Positions 22,061 through 32,549 of a stretch of 64,000 nucleotides of DNA are shown piece after piece (the stretch's first letter is position 1; each line of letters opens with the position of its first letter). The notes below the pieces were generated by a model. It was given only the letters and a program-made list of their open reading frames with translations, was not told the DNA's origin and searched no databases. The DNA is from Xanthostigma xanthostigma (Eukaryota > Arthropoda > Insecta > Raphidioptera > Raphidiidae). A program made the translations under genes and the position numbers. Where the stretch lies: NCBI GenBank assembly GCA_963575645.1, contig OY754465.1, positions 6,324,001-6,388,000 on the forward strand, read 5' to 3'.

Positions 22061-22248
22061 TTCCGAAATATTTCTTTTAAAAAAATTAGTTTCATTATCT
22101 AAAATTTTTATATCATCCCAATTAATTTTGTGGTCAAGTTCTAATTTGTGTTTAAATTAGAACTTGACCACAAAATTAATTGGGATGATATAAAAATTTT
22201 AGATAATGAAACTAATTTTTTTAAAAGAAAAATATTCGGAAATTCCAA
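22061..22248. repeat. Palindrome inside the Y element
   Basis: Near-perfect arms (ATTAGTTTCATTATCTAAAA; GGTCAAGTTCTAATTT and complements) meet at about 22155. Confidence 0.75.
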
Positions 22249-22301
22249 TATTAAAAAAATCTTTCACGAATTACATTAAAAATAAATAGAAACTAATAGT
22301 A

Positions 22302-23193
22302 CAGTCAATCTGGCAAAAACCTCAACAAAACCAACCAAAAAGGTGAAACTTGGTGAGTCGTTAGAGAATGATGAAAAAAAGGTTACCTGGCAATGGCCAC
22401 CTGGTACCTGTTCAAATACCTGTTCAAATAGTCAAAAAAAACTCAAAAATATTTTGAAATGCATTTTTCTCGAAAACTATCCATTTTACAGAAAAATTTA
22501 TTGAACAAAAAATGTAGAGGGCATCGTTATCTACAATTAATGTCATTGGTGCTATGTTGTACAACAAAAAATGTGCGCAGTAGGTGGCGCTTAAGTGCCA
22601 AAAAAAGTGTTTTTCCACTTTTTTGCCCTAAAATTTTCATTTTTCAGTTACGATTCAAATAGAAAAATTGTTCCATTTTATTTTATAAACAACTTTTATT
22701 TCAACATTTTTTTCATACAACTTACCGTTTCAGAGCTGCAGCTTGTTGAAGTGAAAATAAGTTGTATGAAAAGTAAGTTGTATGAAAAAAATGTTGAAAT
22801 AAAAGTTGTTTATAAAATAAAAAAAACAATTTTTCCATTTGAATCGTAACTGAAAAATGAAAATTTCAGGGCAAAAAAGTGGAAAAACACTTTTTTTGGC
22901 ACTTAAGCGCCACCTACTGCGCACATTTTTTGTTGTACAACATAGCACCAATGACATTAATTGTAGATAACGATGCCCTCTACATTTTTTGTTCAATAAA
23001 TTTTTCTGTAAAATGGATAGTTTTCGAGAAAAATGCATTTCAAAATATTTTTGAGTTTTTTTTGACTATTTGAACAGGTACCAGGTGGCCATTGCCAGGT
23101 AACCTTTTTTTCATCATTCTCTAACGACTCACCAAGTTTCACCTTTTTGGGTGTTTTTGATACGAAATGATTTTTTTTTCGCCAGATTGATTG
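22302..23193. mobile_element. TA-flanked long palindrome (Tc1/mariner-like MITE)
   Basis: 892 bp with ends CAGTCAATCTGGC and GCCAGATTGATTG, each flanked by TA (22300-22301, 23194-23195). The two halves are inverted copies, so the same 64-residue chance frame appears twice on opposite strands (22424-22618 and 22879-23073). Innermost level of the nest. Confidence 0.8.
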
Positions 23194-23555
23194 TACTATA
23201 ATTATTAATTATTTTTTTATATTTTTAGATCCGTTCTGAAGAAGATCCAAATCCGGATCGAAACGTTAATGTATTCTTGATATTTTTTGTTAACATATTG
23301 TCTGAAAAATTGGTCGATAATTTTATTTATTGAAGAGTTCTAATCAGACGTTAATCAAAGATTTGAATAAACAATATATCTCAATGCATTAAATTTCAGA
23401 ACTCATATTTATTCCAGCAATAAAAATAAAAATCAAAACTACGGATAATTTATTTTCACACATTTTATTTTAATAAATGAAATTATGTTTATTGCTCTCT
23501 TAAGCTAATCTACTCATAATCTTCTTATTACTCAAATACAAAAACCTTCCATTTA

Positions 23556-23744
23556 TTACAAATTTCGGCTCTTTAAGACGTTGGTAAGTTCTAGCGCTGT
23601 CATTCTTTTTAGAATTCTCGTAATAGTCGGTCGATTTTCAGTAAGTTTCAACTGCATTTCATTCAAGTGCTTACAAAATATTTTGTTCAAATTCGAGTTA
23701 TTCAAGACACGATTTGAAAGCTGAAAAATATATTCTTCAATATA
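23556..23744 (-). pseudogene. C-terminal frame of an unknown transposon protein
   Basis: A stop-free stretch of about 60 codons ends in a TAA at 23558-23556. It contains FQLSNRVLNNSNLNKIFCKH, MQLKLTENRPTITRILKRM and TALELTNVLKSRNL. It lies just inside the right arm of the outer foldback, where a transposase C-terminus would be expected. A TTTTTCAG acceptor-like string precedes QLSNR. I do not recognise the family, and the frame could be chance. Confidence 0.35.
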
Positions 23745-23925
23745 TCAGTGATAAAAATTCCATAAAGTGTTAATGATAACTTATCATGATAAAGATACAA
23801 TCAAATGTCAGCGTTTCATGTTTATAAAAATCCATTTTTTGAACCTTGTTCGATTTCGGACATTGCCCGATGTGGCTCGGGCATTGTCGTCATTGCCCGT
23901 ATTCCGGACATTGACCGTAACACAT

Positions 23926-24613
23926 ATATTAGAATCCGAGAGATTTATATAATGTGATCGGGAGCTGAATTCACGAAAGAAATGGTGTTCTGTGAGCTTT
24001 TGTCACTAAAAAACCAATCGTTCGTGAGCATACGAGTTGGATACGAGCTGTTTACACTCTGTTTTACTTTGAAGGCTGATATAAATTATTTATGAATGAG
24101 ACACATATAACTGGAAACGTTCACGTATATAAAATGAATTTAAAGACCACCTGCAGGCTTATTTTAATGTGAATACATATTGCGTTTGCACAGCGTACAG
24201 AGCTCTGCCTTCGCGACGCCCTCTTCCCATCTTTATTTCTTGGCGCCCCTTCGTGAATTATTAAAATATTTACCTGTATGTCGCAGCTATTTTTGGAAAA
24301 TCGCGAAATTCGCATTTTCAAGATTGCTTCCGCAAAATTTTAATCTTTACGGTTACGTTTGTAAATCAGATTTGCCATATTAAGTCTTTGGCTTAAATTA
24401 CAGCCGAAATTAGTGTCATATACACGACGTTATAGGTTTGTCTAATACAAATCTCGAGATTCCAGGAAATAAATTGTTAGAAGAAAAAACTTTTTAAAGA
24501 AATGTTTTTATTGAAATGTGCTAAAAATAAAAAAAAATATTTTTTTTAATAATTTCGGTTCATAATTCTATAATACAAATTTTTGATTGCTCTTCAATAA
24601 ATAAAATCGCGCT
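23926..24613 (-). other. Intron sequence, nothing recognised
   Basis: No supported feature; short chance frames on both strands. Confidence 0.4.
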
Positions 24614-24617
24614 TTAA

Positions 24618-25038
24618 GAGTATTCGTCCCTGCAAATACCCCCTGCACCCTTCATCTCAAATCTTTTCCCCTCGCCTAAAAACGGTTCGCGCTCTCCCGA
24701 CGCTATTTTTAAAGCTAGAGGGTTCTGGTAAACGCCAAATGAAAGACAAAGAATCAGACTACAGATCCTTCAGGCGAATTTTTTGAAAAAAAAATTCCTA
24801 AAAAAACTTACAACCTTTTGAAAAAAATAATAAGTTACGTAATATTTCACACGTAGGCGAAATTGTTTTTCAAAAAATTCGCCTGAAGGATCTGTAGTCT
24901 GATTTTTTATCTTTCATTTGGCGTTTACCAGAACCCTCTAGCTTTAAAAATAGCGTCGGGAGAGCGCGAACCGTTTTTAGGCGAGGGGAAAAGATTTGAG
25001 ATGAAAGGTGCAGGGGGTATTTGCAGGGACGAATACTC
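24618..25038. mobile_element. TTAA-flanked palindromic MITE, copy 2
   Basis: The same family as 17574-17993: GAGTATTCGTCCCTGC ends, TTAA flanks (24614-24617, 25039-25042), near-perfect palindrome. The two copies are about 95 percent alike by eye, suggesting recent spread. Confidence 0.8.
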
Positions 25039-25042
25039 TTAA

Positions 25043-25865
25043 AGAGTAAATATGAAGGAACGTCATTCCTAGCGAGTAGCGGCAATAATATTTAAAAATA
25101 TAAATTGGTATCAGATTACCTTGACCTAATACCAATTTATTTTAAATGTAAATAAAAAAAGAGATTGTTTTGTTTAAATCAAAATCACATCCGGTTATAA
25201 ACTGCGAGCAATCAAATAATTTTCAAAAATTGTAAATTAAAAATAAAAGCATAAAAATGATTTAGTAAATGAGAAGGATATTTCAAAAAATGATTTAATG
25301 CAGGCCATTAATGTTTTCAGTTAAACGGAAAATATACCAGGTATATGCTATGTCATTTTTTATAATATGTTTTGCTCATTTTTCATTTCAAATACAAAAG
25401 AAAGTCATGTAATATATCGTGAATACAAGCACAAATGGCATTATTGATGAATAACCATACAATAGAGTTGGACCACTGATTTGGCATAATATCGGAAACT
25501 CACTTCGCACCGCAATGCATTGCAAAATTTATCAGGAAACTAATTATTATTACTTTATTTATTTTGCTATCATAAAATTACACGTATGAGTATTACAAAA
25601 AAAACTAAATTCGTGCATTTATTAATATTATTAGAATACAAATTAAATAGTTGTTCAAATATATCATTTTAATTGCACTGAAAGAAGAAATACATACTTT
25701 CTTAGTCATTAATATTTTTTGCATAATCCGGTATAAAATAGCAGCTTTAATGCCTGCATAGCGGTTGTAAAATGACCTATTTCGAACTAGCCCGTAGAGT
25801 AAAATAAAAAGAATGCAAAACGTGGTCGTACTACCATTTATTATATTTCTCTTAATAGCGCTATT
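25043..25865 (-). other. Intron sequence with one small hairpin
   Basis: A hairpin AAATTGGTAT / ATACCAATTT with a spacer of about 17 nt lies at about 25103-25140. Otherwise nothing recognised. Confidence 0.4.
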
Positions 25866-26115
25866 TTCTGCGATTTGAGCAAAGCTTTTGACACAATAGG
25901 CTGTTAATTAAAATTTAACATCTTAGAATCCGTGGTCAGGATTTTAAATTGATTTCTTCAGAGGCGAAACAGATAGAGTGTGGTGTCCCACAAGGCTCTG
26001 TGCTTGGTCCAATTTTATTTGTACTCTAAGTAAATGATTTACCTAGTTGATGATTTTTAATATTAATTTTATTACTTTGACGACACCTTCTGTATTTAGC
26101 TTATGGTTAATAAAT
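25866..26115 (+). pseudogene. LINE reverse-transcriptase relic (Jockey/CR1-like)
   Basis: One frame reads FCDLSKAFDTIGC (25866-25904). After a deletion and frame change, a second reads EAKQIECGVPQGSVLGPILF and then VL, a TAA stop at 26027-26029, and VNDLP. A degenerate YFDDT follows near 26077. These are the DLSKAFD, PQGSVLGP and YADD blocks of non-LTR reverse transcriptase. The spacing between the first two blocks is about 50 bp short. It is dead, and inserted in the intron opposite to the receptor gene. Clade assignment is only by general wording. Confidence 0.8.
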
Positions 26116-26409
26116 TTGATTTGATTTAGTAAAAGTTTGGAAATCAAACGCAACCTGCAATTTGAACTGTCAAAATTTTGTGAAAATCTGCAATTTTAGA
26201 GGATTACGTGCAAAAAAAACAAAATGTCTCTTATTCGTGATGATAATATGGGTTATGCTACTGTTAAAACTTCGCTGTCACTCGTTTTTGACAAAATATT
26301 ACATTCGCTAGAATATATGTTATCACGCACTAGAAACATAACCTTGTAGTTTCAACGGAATTAGATTTTGTGGAGTTGCCTTTCTATGTTTGAAGTTGTA
26401 TATTCTTAC

Positions 26410-26580
26410 CTTAATTCCGTAATTGGATTCTTCGTAAATGATGGAAACGTAACTCCAGTTCATGAGTTTGACGATGTCTACCATTGCTTTGACTTGGTAA
26501 TGGTCTGATGGAATGGTACGCGAGAAATATTCGAACCTCTGCTTGTTGCTCAGCTCTGGACTCGTTGAAAAGAAGGACAC
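26410..26580 (-). CDS. mtt: mGluR-family receptor, upstream exon
   Basis: A 57-codon exon, phase 0 at both ends. The acceptor is TTTGTTTCAG just above 26580 and the donor GTAAGA starts at 26409. It reads VSFFSTSPELSNKQRFEYFS, then RTIPSDHYQVKAMVDIVK and NWSYVSIIYEESNYGIK. Residues aligned to the mGlu1 alpha-amino-acid binding site are present: Thr at exon residue 6 (Thr188), Asp at 26 (Asp208) and Tyr at 54 (Tyr236). NWS is a possible N-glycosylation site. After Tyr the sequence is GIK rather than the GES/GE of most mGluRs, which fits my memory of insect mXR (mangetout) receptors, reported to have lost glutamate selectivity. It splices in frame to AFEELED at 11994. The preceding exon, expected to end near a FNIPQ-type motif, was not found between 26.6 and 64 kb. 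Confidence 0.93.
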
Positions 26581-26736
26581 CTGAAACAAATTAAAATAAT
26601 TGTATTACTTGCGACCATTATTATTGTCATCTGGGTCCAGTTCGATAACAAGATTTGCCCAAATTTTGACTTTTTTTGTCATAGAAACAGCTAAAAAAAA
26701 ACGTTGCGGATTATTCACAAAATTCCTAAAAATTCA

Positions 26737-26935
26737 CTGTCATTTTTGAATTTAACCAATCAGATATCACATATACACGTTATAGCAACTGGTGGAGAAA
26801 TTACTGTATAACTATCTCACTTTGTATACACGATCCCGTAATTGTTTTTTAAAGAACTCTCTCTAAACGCCCTCCTCTTTTCACTGCGTAAAAAACGCCA
26901 TCGCATCGACACGACCCCGTAATTGTTTTTTATAC
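26737..26935. repeat. CCCGTAATTG repeat, shorter copy
   Basis: Matches 34236-34560: AACCAATCAGA, CACATATACACG, then ACGA(T/C)CCCGTAATTGTTTT ... CTTTTCACTGCG and ACGCCATCGCATCGACACG, with about one and a half units. Confidence 0.65.
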
Positions 26936-27315
26936 ACGGCAAAGTAATTCCAATTCGAAACGTTCCTAGGAATATTAAATATTAAAGTTTAACAAAAAGT
27001 TTTTTTCATATGATATTTTTATATTGGCTGTTTGTGGTTTTTGTGTTAAGTTAATATATTTTTTTCTGATTTATTACTACTGTAGAAAATTTCAAAACTC
27101 AGATAAAACGATTAACAACATTCTAAAATCAAACAATTTTAATAATTCCAAACGTGTACCTACACGCTTTATTAAATACTAATCGCCTTTTTCAAAAATA
27201 TTCACGAACTTATCGTGTTGCGTAATATTACTTCATTAGATTTGATGCTATATTACAGAGGTCAATTTCAAAGTATAGGTACAGCGGTTCGAAATAGGTG
27301 GATTTTCCCACACTA
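26936..27315. other. No recognised feature
   Basis: AT-rich. Upstream of the receptor exon at 26580, so intron if the gene extends further. Confidence 0.35.
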
Positions 27316-27921
27316 TCACTATTATATTAATACGCTACGGTTAAAGATGTTTGCCTCCCTTTTTAGAAAAAAACCTCACAATTTCTCCACATAAATTATT
27401 TATAAGTATATCATTTTACAGATAGTTGCTTGCTCTACTGACATCGACAACTAAAAAATTTATTATTGCTTTTGTTTTTGTAAATTAATTAAAATACAGC
27501 AACGCTGAACAACGTCTGCCATCTGACGGCTTTAATTTTGAAACAACGTCAACACTTCGATCTGTCATTTGACCTTCATATTGTAATACAACAGACACAA
27601 TACTGCATACTGCCATCTGACGGTTTTAATTTTGAAACAGCGAGCAACGCTGAACAACGTCACAGCAATGCTGCATGATGCTATCTGACGGCTTAGCTCA
27701 ACGTTTTTGCTACTTGCGCCTCTATATGACAATTTTAGTAAAATATTTCTTCGATCTGTCATCTGAGCTTCATATTGTAATACAACAAAAAGAAGAACGT
27801 TATAAGCAGTGTGCAAAATTAGAAACGAATTGAATACCTGCAATCATATTTAAAAAATAATTTTGTAAAGTGATAATTATTATACTTATTTAGTGCGAAT
27901 AATTCGCACAGATCACACTAG
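27316..27921 (+). mobile_element. Non-autonomous Helitron, copy 1
   Basis: Starts TC after an A, with TATTAATACGCTACGG just inside. Ends in the hairpin GTGCGAA-TAA-TTCGCAC (27893-27909) followed 8 nt later by CTAG and then T. This is the canonical Helitron plan (A|TC ... hairpin ... CTRR|T). The interior has CTGCCATCTGACGG repeats. No Rep/helicase coding. Relatives at 32083 and 50858. Confidence 0.88.
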
Positions 27922-28038
27922 TCTATATTTATACATATAATCCTTCACTTCGAGTGAAATACCACAATTCGAATAAACATAGTAAAATCTCAAAAAGAGC
28001 AGTAAAATTACAGCCTATCTTTCTAATGAACAATACTG

Positions 28039-28268
28039 CCCTAAAAAGGCAAAGGGCAGTAAGTGACATTTGTTGACAAAATGAGTTCATACTGAAGCCA
28101 ACGACAGCAGTAAGTGCTGCAGCAATAATTTTATTGTCTTTAAAAAATGTTTCCTCCATGTTTTGGTTTCCATAATCTAAAATTCTGGACGGAAAAGACA
28201 TTTTTAGTAAATCTTGATTTACTCAAATTCATAAGTTGGTCACTTACTGCCTTTTGCCTTTTTACGGC
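28039..28268. repeat. Inverted pair GGCAGTAAGTGAC
   Basis: Imperfect arms at 28039-28068 and 28240-28268 (AGGCAAAGGGCAGTAAGTGA and complement). Possibly a small MITE. A 90-codon frame on the minus strand across it resembles nothing I know. Confidence 0.4.
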
Positions 28269-28697
28269 AGAATACTCGTATACAAATATCTTATCATTTC
28301 ATTACGTAAAAATAATCTTCCAAACCGTATGAATGAACTAATTTTTTAGGTTTCGTCATTTTTCAACATCAATTTGCATCGCCATTAATTCTTCCACATA
28401 GAGAATTGCCCACGTAGTTTGGGCACACCTTAGATTGCCGTGTTCAGAGTCACGTGATGTTTCAGCGAATCAATTAATGTCAGAAGAATCTGTTTGAAAA
28501 CGGCAAGTAAATAGATTTAAACATATTATGTAAACATAAAGGTCTACTTCTACTGCATGATTTGCCTTTTAAGTCGCTATTGTGTACGTACATAAAGCCC
28601 GGATTAATAAGCAGTCGGAGCTAATACCAGTGAAATCATTAAAAGAGAGGCTGGTTTCCAACCACTCACCTGCGGTAAACCCAGGGACGGATAGTAT

Positions 28698-29232
28698 GAG
28701 TGATGTGCCGGATATCCGTATCCGTATCCGCGGATATCCGAAGGAGAAGAAAGATCCGTATCCGTTAGTTTTTGGCGGATCTTTTACCTTATTAATTTTC
28801 AATTCATAGATGAAATTTTATATATAATTATATAGGTGATTAGGTAATAATGAAAAACTGTTAAATTCCATTCAGATTATTTTTTATTTTTTAAAATCGT
28901 ATTTGGCACCTTTATATTGCAAACATTTTATCGTAGTGAGTACCATACCAATAGTTCATAGCTCAAAGGTACAAAAAAAATATCTTTATAATGAGATATT
29001 GCACATCGATCTTTGGAAAGAGACAATCTGTTATGAGAGTTAACTCTTAAAGAGGTCAATAACTTTTTCTCATAACAGATAGTCTCTTTCCAAAGGGCGA
29101 TGTGCAATATTTACCGCCGCGTACTCTAAGAAAGTTTAGATCCGTATCCGTATCTGCGGATTTTGAAACCAAAAATCCGTATTCAAATCCGTATCCGCGG
29201 ATATACATTTTTAACGATCCGGCACATCACCA
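28698..29232. mobile_element. hAT-type non-autonomous element with GGATATCCG repeats
   Basis: An 8-bp duplication GATAGTAT flanks it (28690-28697, 29233-29240). Inverted ends are GAGTGATGTGCCGGAT and ATCCGGCACATCACCA. It contains many copies of ATCCGTATCCG / GCGGATATCCG near both ends. The 8-bp duplication and (T)NGTGATG ends fit hAT. Confidence 0.8.
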
Positions 29233-29240
29233 GATAGTAT

Positions 29241-29978
29241 ATAAGAACCATGTCTTTTCAACTTTCAAGGCGTTTGACGCGGTGTCTGAATGCCAAATTT
29301 TGAACTGTCACTGCGCACGCACCTGAATTATTCACAAAACTAGCTTGAAAAGACGTCTCGTGTGAAGCGAGCACATAACAGCAATCAAGAAAATCAGCGC
29401 TATAGAAAAATAGTAGGCAAATTTAGCAAGGAATCTAGCAGCGTTTCTATAAGCCTCGTGTGCAGCGGCCTTAATTCCTACAGCGACAGTCGCTTGAGCT
29501 GAACATTTTTATTAAAAAAAATACTTTCAGCAAAATAGAAAAACACATTTTAGTATTGGAAAACGGCAGGACGTCTTTTAGTGTGCCATTATTTTTAAGC
29601 GGTCTAGTATTTACTTGTTCAGTTAAGAGGCTGTTACATTTATTATGTTTTGTACATACATAAATAATTTTGTATAATAACTTTATAACCGATAAACAGA
29701 TTTGGCAATACGGAACTATTTCGATTGATATCAACGACTTTAGCTCAGGGGATTTCCTAAAGCCGCACCACATTTTGTGATGACGCTATATTTGTTTTTT
29801 ATTTTTTTTCTACAAATTTTGACGCTTGTTTAGGAGATAGATTGCCATTTACTGTTTTTTTTACTAATGGCCATATTAACCGAACGTAAGTATTTATTTA
29901 TTCGATTCATTTCTTCTTCAGGTAGCTATTCCTCTGAATAAATAGCGATAATTCAATTCACCAAACATAATTATGTTT
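29241..29978. other. No recognised feature
   Basis: Unassigned AT-rich DNA. A minus-strand 100-codon frame (29471-29773) resembles no known family. Confidence 0.35.
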
Positions 29979-30687
29979 ACTGCAGGTATAAATCTATCTT
30001 ACTTCAAGGCTATAGATATTTATTCGCCTGATAAAACAATAATGGCCGCCACATAGATCATAATACCTACCTATAAACGTGGAGTATTATATCTACAGTT
30101 GCTCTTGTGAATTTATTTATTTGTCGTTTATTAACCTTTTGTGAAGTGTATAGTTGTAAAACATTAAAGTTAGTGGAAGTTTTGTGTACAATAAAACATT
30201 ATTATTTTGTGAATTTTTTTTGACGTTTACACTAACAGTCGGTTTTTGGGATTAACGTCAAAATATTCAACAAAAAGGGCAAGGAATATAATGCAGTGTA
30301 TATTTATTCTTTAACATAATTGAATTTTAAAGGGTAATCTAGGACTACTTAGTGTAGTTAATTATTTATTCCACCAACGTTTCGATCGATATTCTATCTT
30401 TTTCAAGGTTCTAAAAAGTCAATTGAAAAAGAACCTTGAAAAAGATCTAATATCGATCGAAACGTTGGTGGAATAAATAATTAACTGCACTAAGTAGACC
30501 TAGATTACCCTTTAAAATTCAATTATATTATTTAACGGACGTAGAACATAACATATTTATTCTTTAACTAACTTTTCTACCTGTTATTTTGCTTGGTGAA
30601 TTGAAAGTTTATTTTATTCTAACGAATAAATTTGTTCCAAGATTAGTAACTTCTATCTTTAATAGTGTTCGGTGAATATGGGCATAA
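29979..30687 (+). repeat. Z repeat, copy 1 (interrupted by a retroposon)
   Basis: Runs from ACTGCAGGTATAAATCTAT to GAATATGGGCATAA. The reverse complement is found at 50832-51870. It carries the palindromic element 30316-30552, which is absent from the other copy, and lacks the Helitron present there. Class unknown; non-coding. Confidence 0.7.
30316..30552 (+). mobile_element. Palindromic Penelope-like retroposon (site D)
   Basis: A 16-bp duplication ATATTTATTCTTTAAC flanks it (30300-30315, 30553-30568). The palindrome (30316-30526) carries CCAACGTTTCGATCGATA and its complement, with a CTTGAAAA / GATC...GATC / GAAAC hammerhead-like core. A 26-nt tail (30527-30552) lies on the right only. The 50.8-kb Z copy is an empty-site reference. 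Confidence 0.78.
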
Positions 30688-31134
30688 CTGAGATAGAATT
30701 TAAAAAAAATATACTTTTAATGAAAATATTAATTATTGTTACAAACATCTTCGTTTTTTAAAACACAAAAGTTGGAATGAAATAATAGAAACTTTTCATG
30801 AAAGTGGAAATATTTTTCTAAGGCCTTACTCATGCTTTTTGTTCAACGTAAAATTTAATAATATAGTGTGTCTAACGGAAAAGATGTATAACTCAAGGAG
30901 GGAAATGTGGGAGGATATTCAGAATCTAATTAGAGTTAGGAACTTCTAATTAAAACAAGTTTTAATAAAATTTTCTTTTTACATGCAAAGGAAACTTTAT
31001 TTACTAAAGGAAAGCCGAAATATTTAGCGAGTGAATATTAAAACAGATATCAGTCAGTAGTCTTGTTTTTTTTCGGTCTAGTCCTCTGGTTCAAAAAACT
31101 AGACGTAGATAAAGATTTCGTTACAGTTTTATAT
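30688..31134. other. No recognised feature
   Basis: AT-rich DNA without repeat termini or open frames of note. Confidence 0.35.
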
Positions 31135-31138
31135 ATAT

Positions 31139-31771
31139 TGTTGCGTGCTCCCTGTTGGGACGATACTGTGTTCCATAGAATGTTCCAGACCACGACAACA
31201 ACAACAATGGAAAGCAGGTAAAAACCCGACCTTCTTCGAATTGCCTGGAGAAGGCAATGCATGTAAAGAAAGGTTGAGATGCTTCTAGAACATTCTAAAG
31301 GCGGGGGACGAAGCTATAAAATGCGAGCGGAGTCAGTCAGTCAGTTGTTCGTGAGTTTGTTAATGTGATGAAACAAGAGCTCTGGCGTTGCGACATAAAT
31401 CATTCAGTTATACTGTAAAGATAAATAAACTTTGGTGTGTGCAAACTATTGAGTGCAATTATATAAATCTGGTTTTACATAAATAACTTTTTGTAAATAA
31501 TCGTTGTTAATATAGTTAATAGACAAGTGTGAATAAGTATACTAGATAAACTTTGTTGTGTTTTGTGTGTTGTTAATATTTTGTGTACATAATTTAGTGA
31601 CTCTATATTCTCTGTTACTTAGTCTTTTATTATTATTTGGGACTGTCATTATTTTGTTTCTGTTAACGTTAAAGAAGTACGCTTTCATTTGTGTGTTTAT
31701 TGTTTTGTTGAATGTTTATTAATATTATTGTAAATAAATAATTTCCACTACGGACTAGAACAGTTGTTTCA
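31139..31771. mobile_element. Solo LTR, same family as 4882-5456
   Basis: 633 bp, TGTTGCGTG to TGTTTCA, flanked by ATAT on both sides (31135-31138, 31772-31775). TATAAAA at 31315-31321 is followed by TCAGTCAGTCAG at 31333, as in the other LTR. The two share the GCGGGGGACGAA block, the TCAGTCAG start-like block and the AAATAATTTCC end, but are clearly diverged from each other. No internal region. Confidence 0.85.
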
Positions 31772-31775
31772 ATAT

Positions 31776-32082
31776 CATTGATTAAATATACGATTCTCTT
31801 GTTAAATTGAATAAAATAAGTTTTAGCAGAGAATGTAAAGATACAAAATAAGCATACTGAAAGAGAACGTTGTATTACAATACGTATAATATAAAAAATG
31901 ACTGTAATTTATATAATGAAAGACATAAAATAGATGTCTGGCTTGGCGTAAATCACGCGGGCTCATTGGAGTCAGTGGTAGCTCGAGCCATAAAGATTAA
32001 AACATTATATTTTGAATTTCTACTCATATGATTTTTAAATAAGTTGACTTCAAATAATTCGGGGGATCTCACAACAAAAAGA
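31776..32082. other. No recognised feature
   Basis: Short unassigned spacer between the LTR and a Helitron. Confidence 0.35.
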
Positions 32083-32482
32083 TCATATATATTAATACGC
32101 TAAGGTTAAAGATGCTTGCCTCCCTTTTTAGAAAAAACCTCACGATTTCTCCACATAAATTATATATCATTTTACAGATAATTGCTTGCTCTACTGACAT
32201 CGACAACTAAAAATATTATTATTGCTTTTGTTTTTGTAAATTAATTAAAATACAGCAGCGCTGAACAACGTCTGCCATCTGACGGCTTTAATTTTGAAAC
32301 AACGTCAACATTTCGATCTGTCATCTGAGCTTCATGTTGTAATACAACAAAAAGAATACGTTATAAGCAGTGTGCAAAATTAGAAACGAATTGAATACCT
32401 GCAATCATATTTAAAAAATAATTTTGTAAAGTGATAATTAATATACTTATTTAGTGCGAATAATTCGCACAGGTCACACTAG
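32083..32482 (+). mobile_element. Non-autonomous Helitron, copy 2 (internally deleted)
   Basis: A|TCATATATATTAATACGC start; end hairpin GTGCGAA-TAA-TTCGCAC, then CTAG|T. It is about 200 bp shorter than copies 1 and 3 because the second CTGCCATCTGACGG segment is missing. Confidence 0.88.
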
Positions 32483-32549
32483 TATTGTAAAATTATTAAA
32501 AGTGATTTTTGACCTAAACTAATGCCATTCCCCACTTGTGGGTTGGAAT

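Larger units (their letters stand above)
21776..23365 (+). mobile_element. Y family Penelope-like element with inverted ends (site C)
   Basis: A 12-bp duplication AATAAACAATAT flanks it (21764-21775, 23366-23377). Inverted arms of about 125 bp each carry the hammerhead-like core CTGAAGA / AGATCC-AAAT-CCGGATC / GAAAC. The 35-nt family tail (23331-23365) is at the right only. Unlike site B it keeps a unique interior with its own palindrome (22061-22248) and a later mariner-like insertion (22302-23193). Confidence 0.78.
21463..23925. mobile_element. Outer foldback transposon of a three-level nest
   Basis: Termini GTTACGGTCAATGTCCGG (left) and CCGGACATTGACCGTAAC (right) begin inverted repeats of about 200 bp (to about 21700 and from about 23740). 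They share CGATGTGGCTCGGGC-type and AACGCTGACATTTGATTG words. The interior is interrupted by the Y element at 21776-23365. A short minus-strand frame near the right arm (23744-23556) may be a remnant of its protein. Superfamily unknown. Confidence 0.7.

Noticed and set aside
22424-23073. A 64-residue protein encoded twice (22424-22618 minus, 22879-23073 plus)
   Set aside because: The two frames are the two arms of one palindromic MITE; no protein family resemblance.
27565-27843. 92-residue minus frame with a close copy at 51126-51374
   Set aside because: Both lie inside non-autonomous Helitrons and reflect conserved element DNA, not a gene.
27929-28201. 90-residue minus frame that could be an upstream receptor exon
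   Set aside because: No resemblance to the mGluR N-terminal lobe, and it crosses an inverted repeat.
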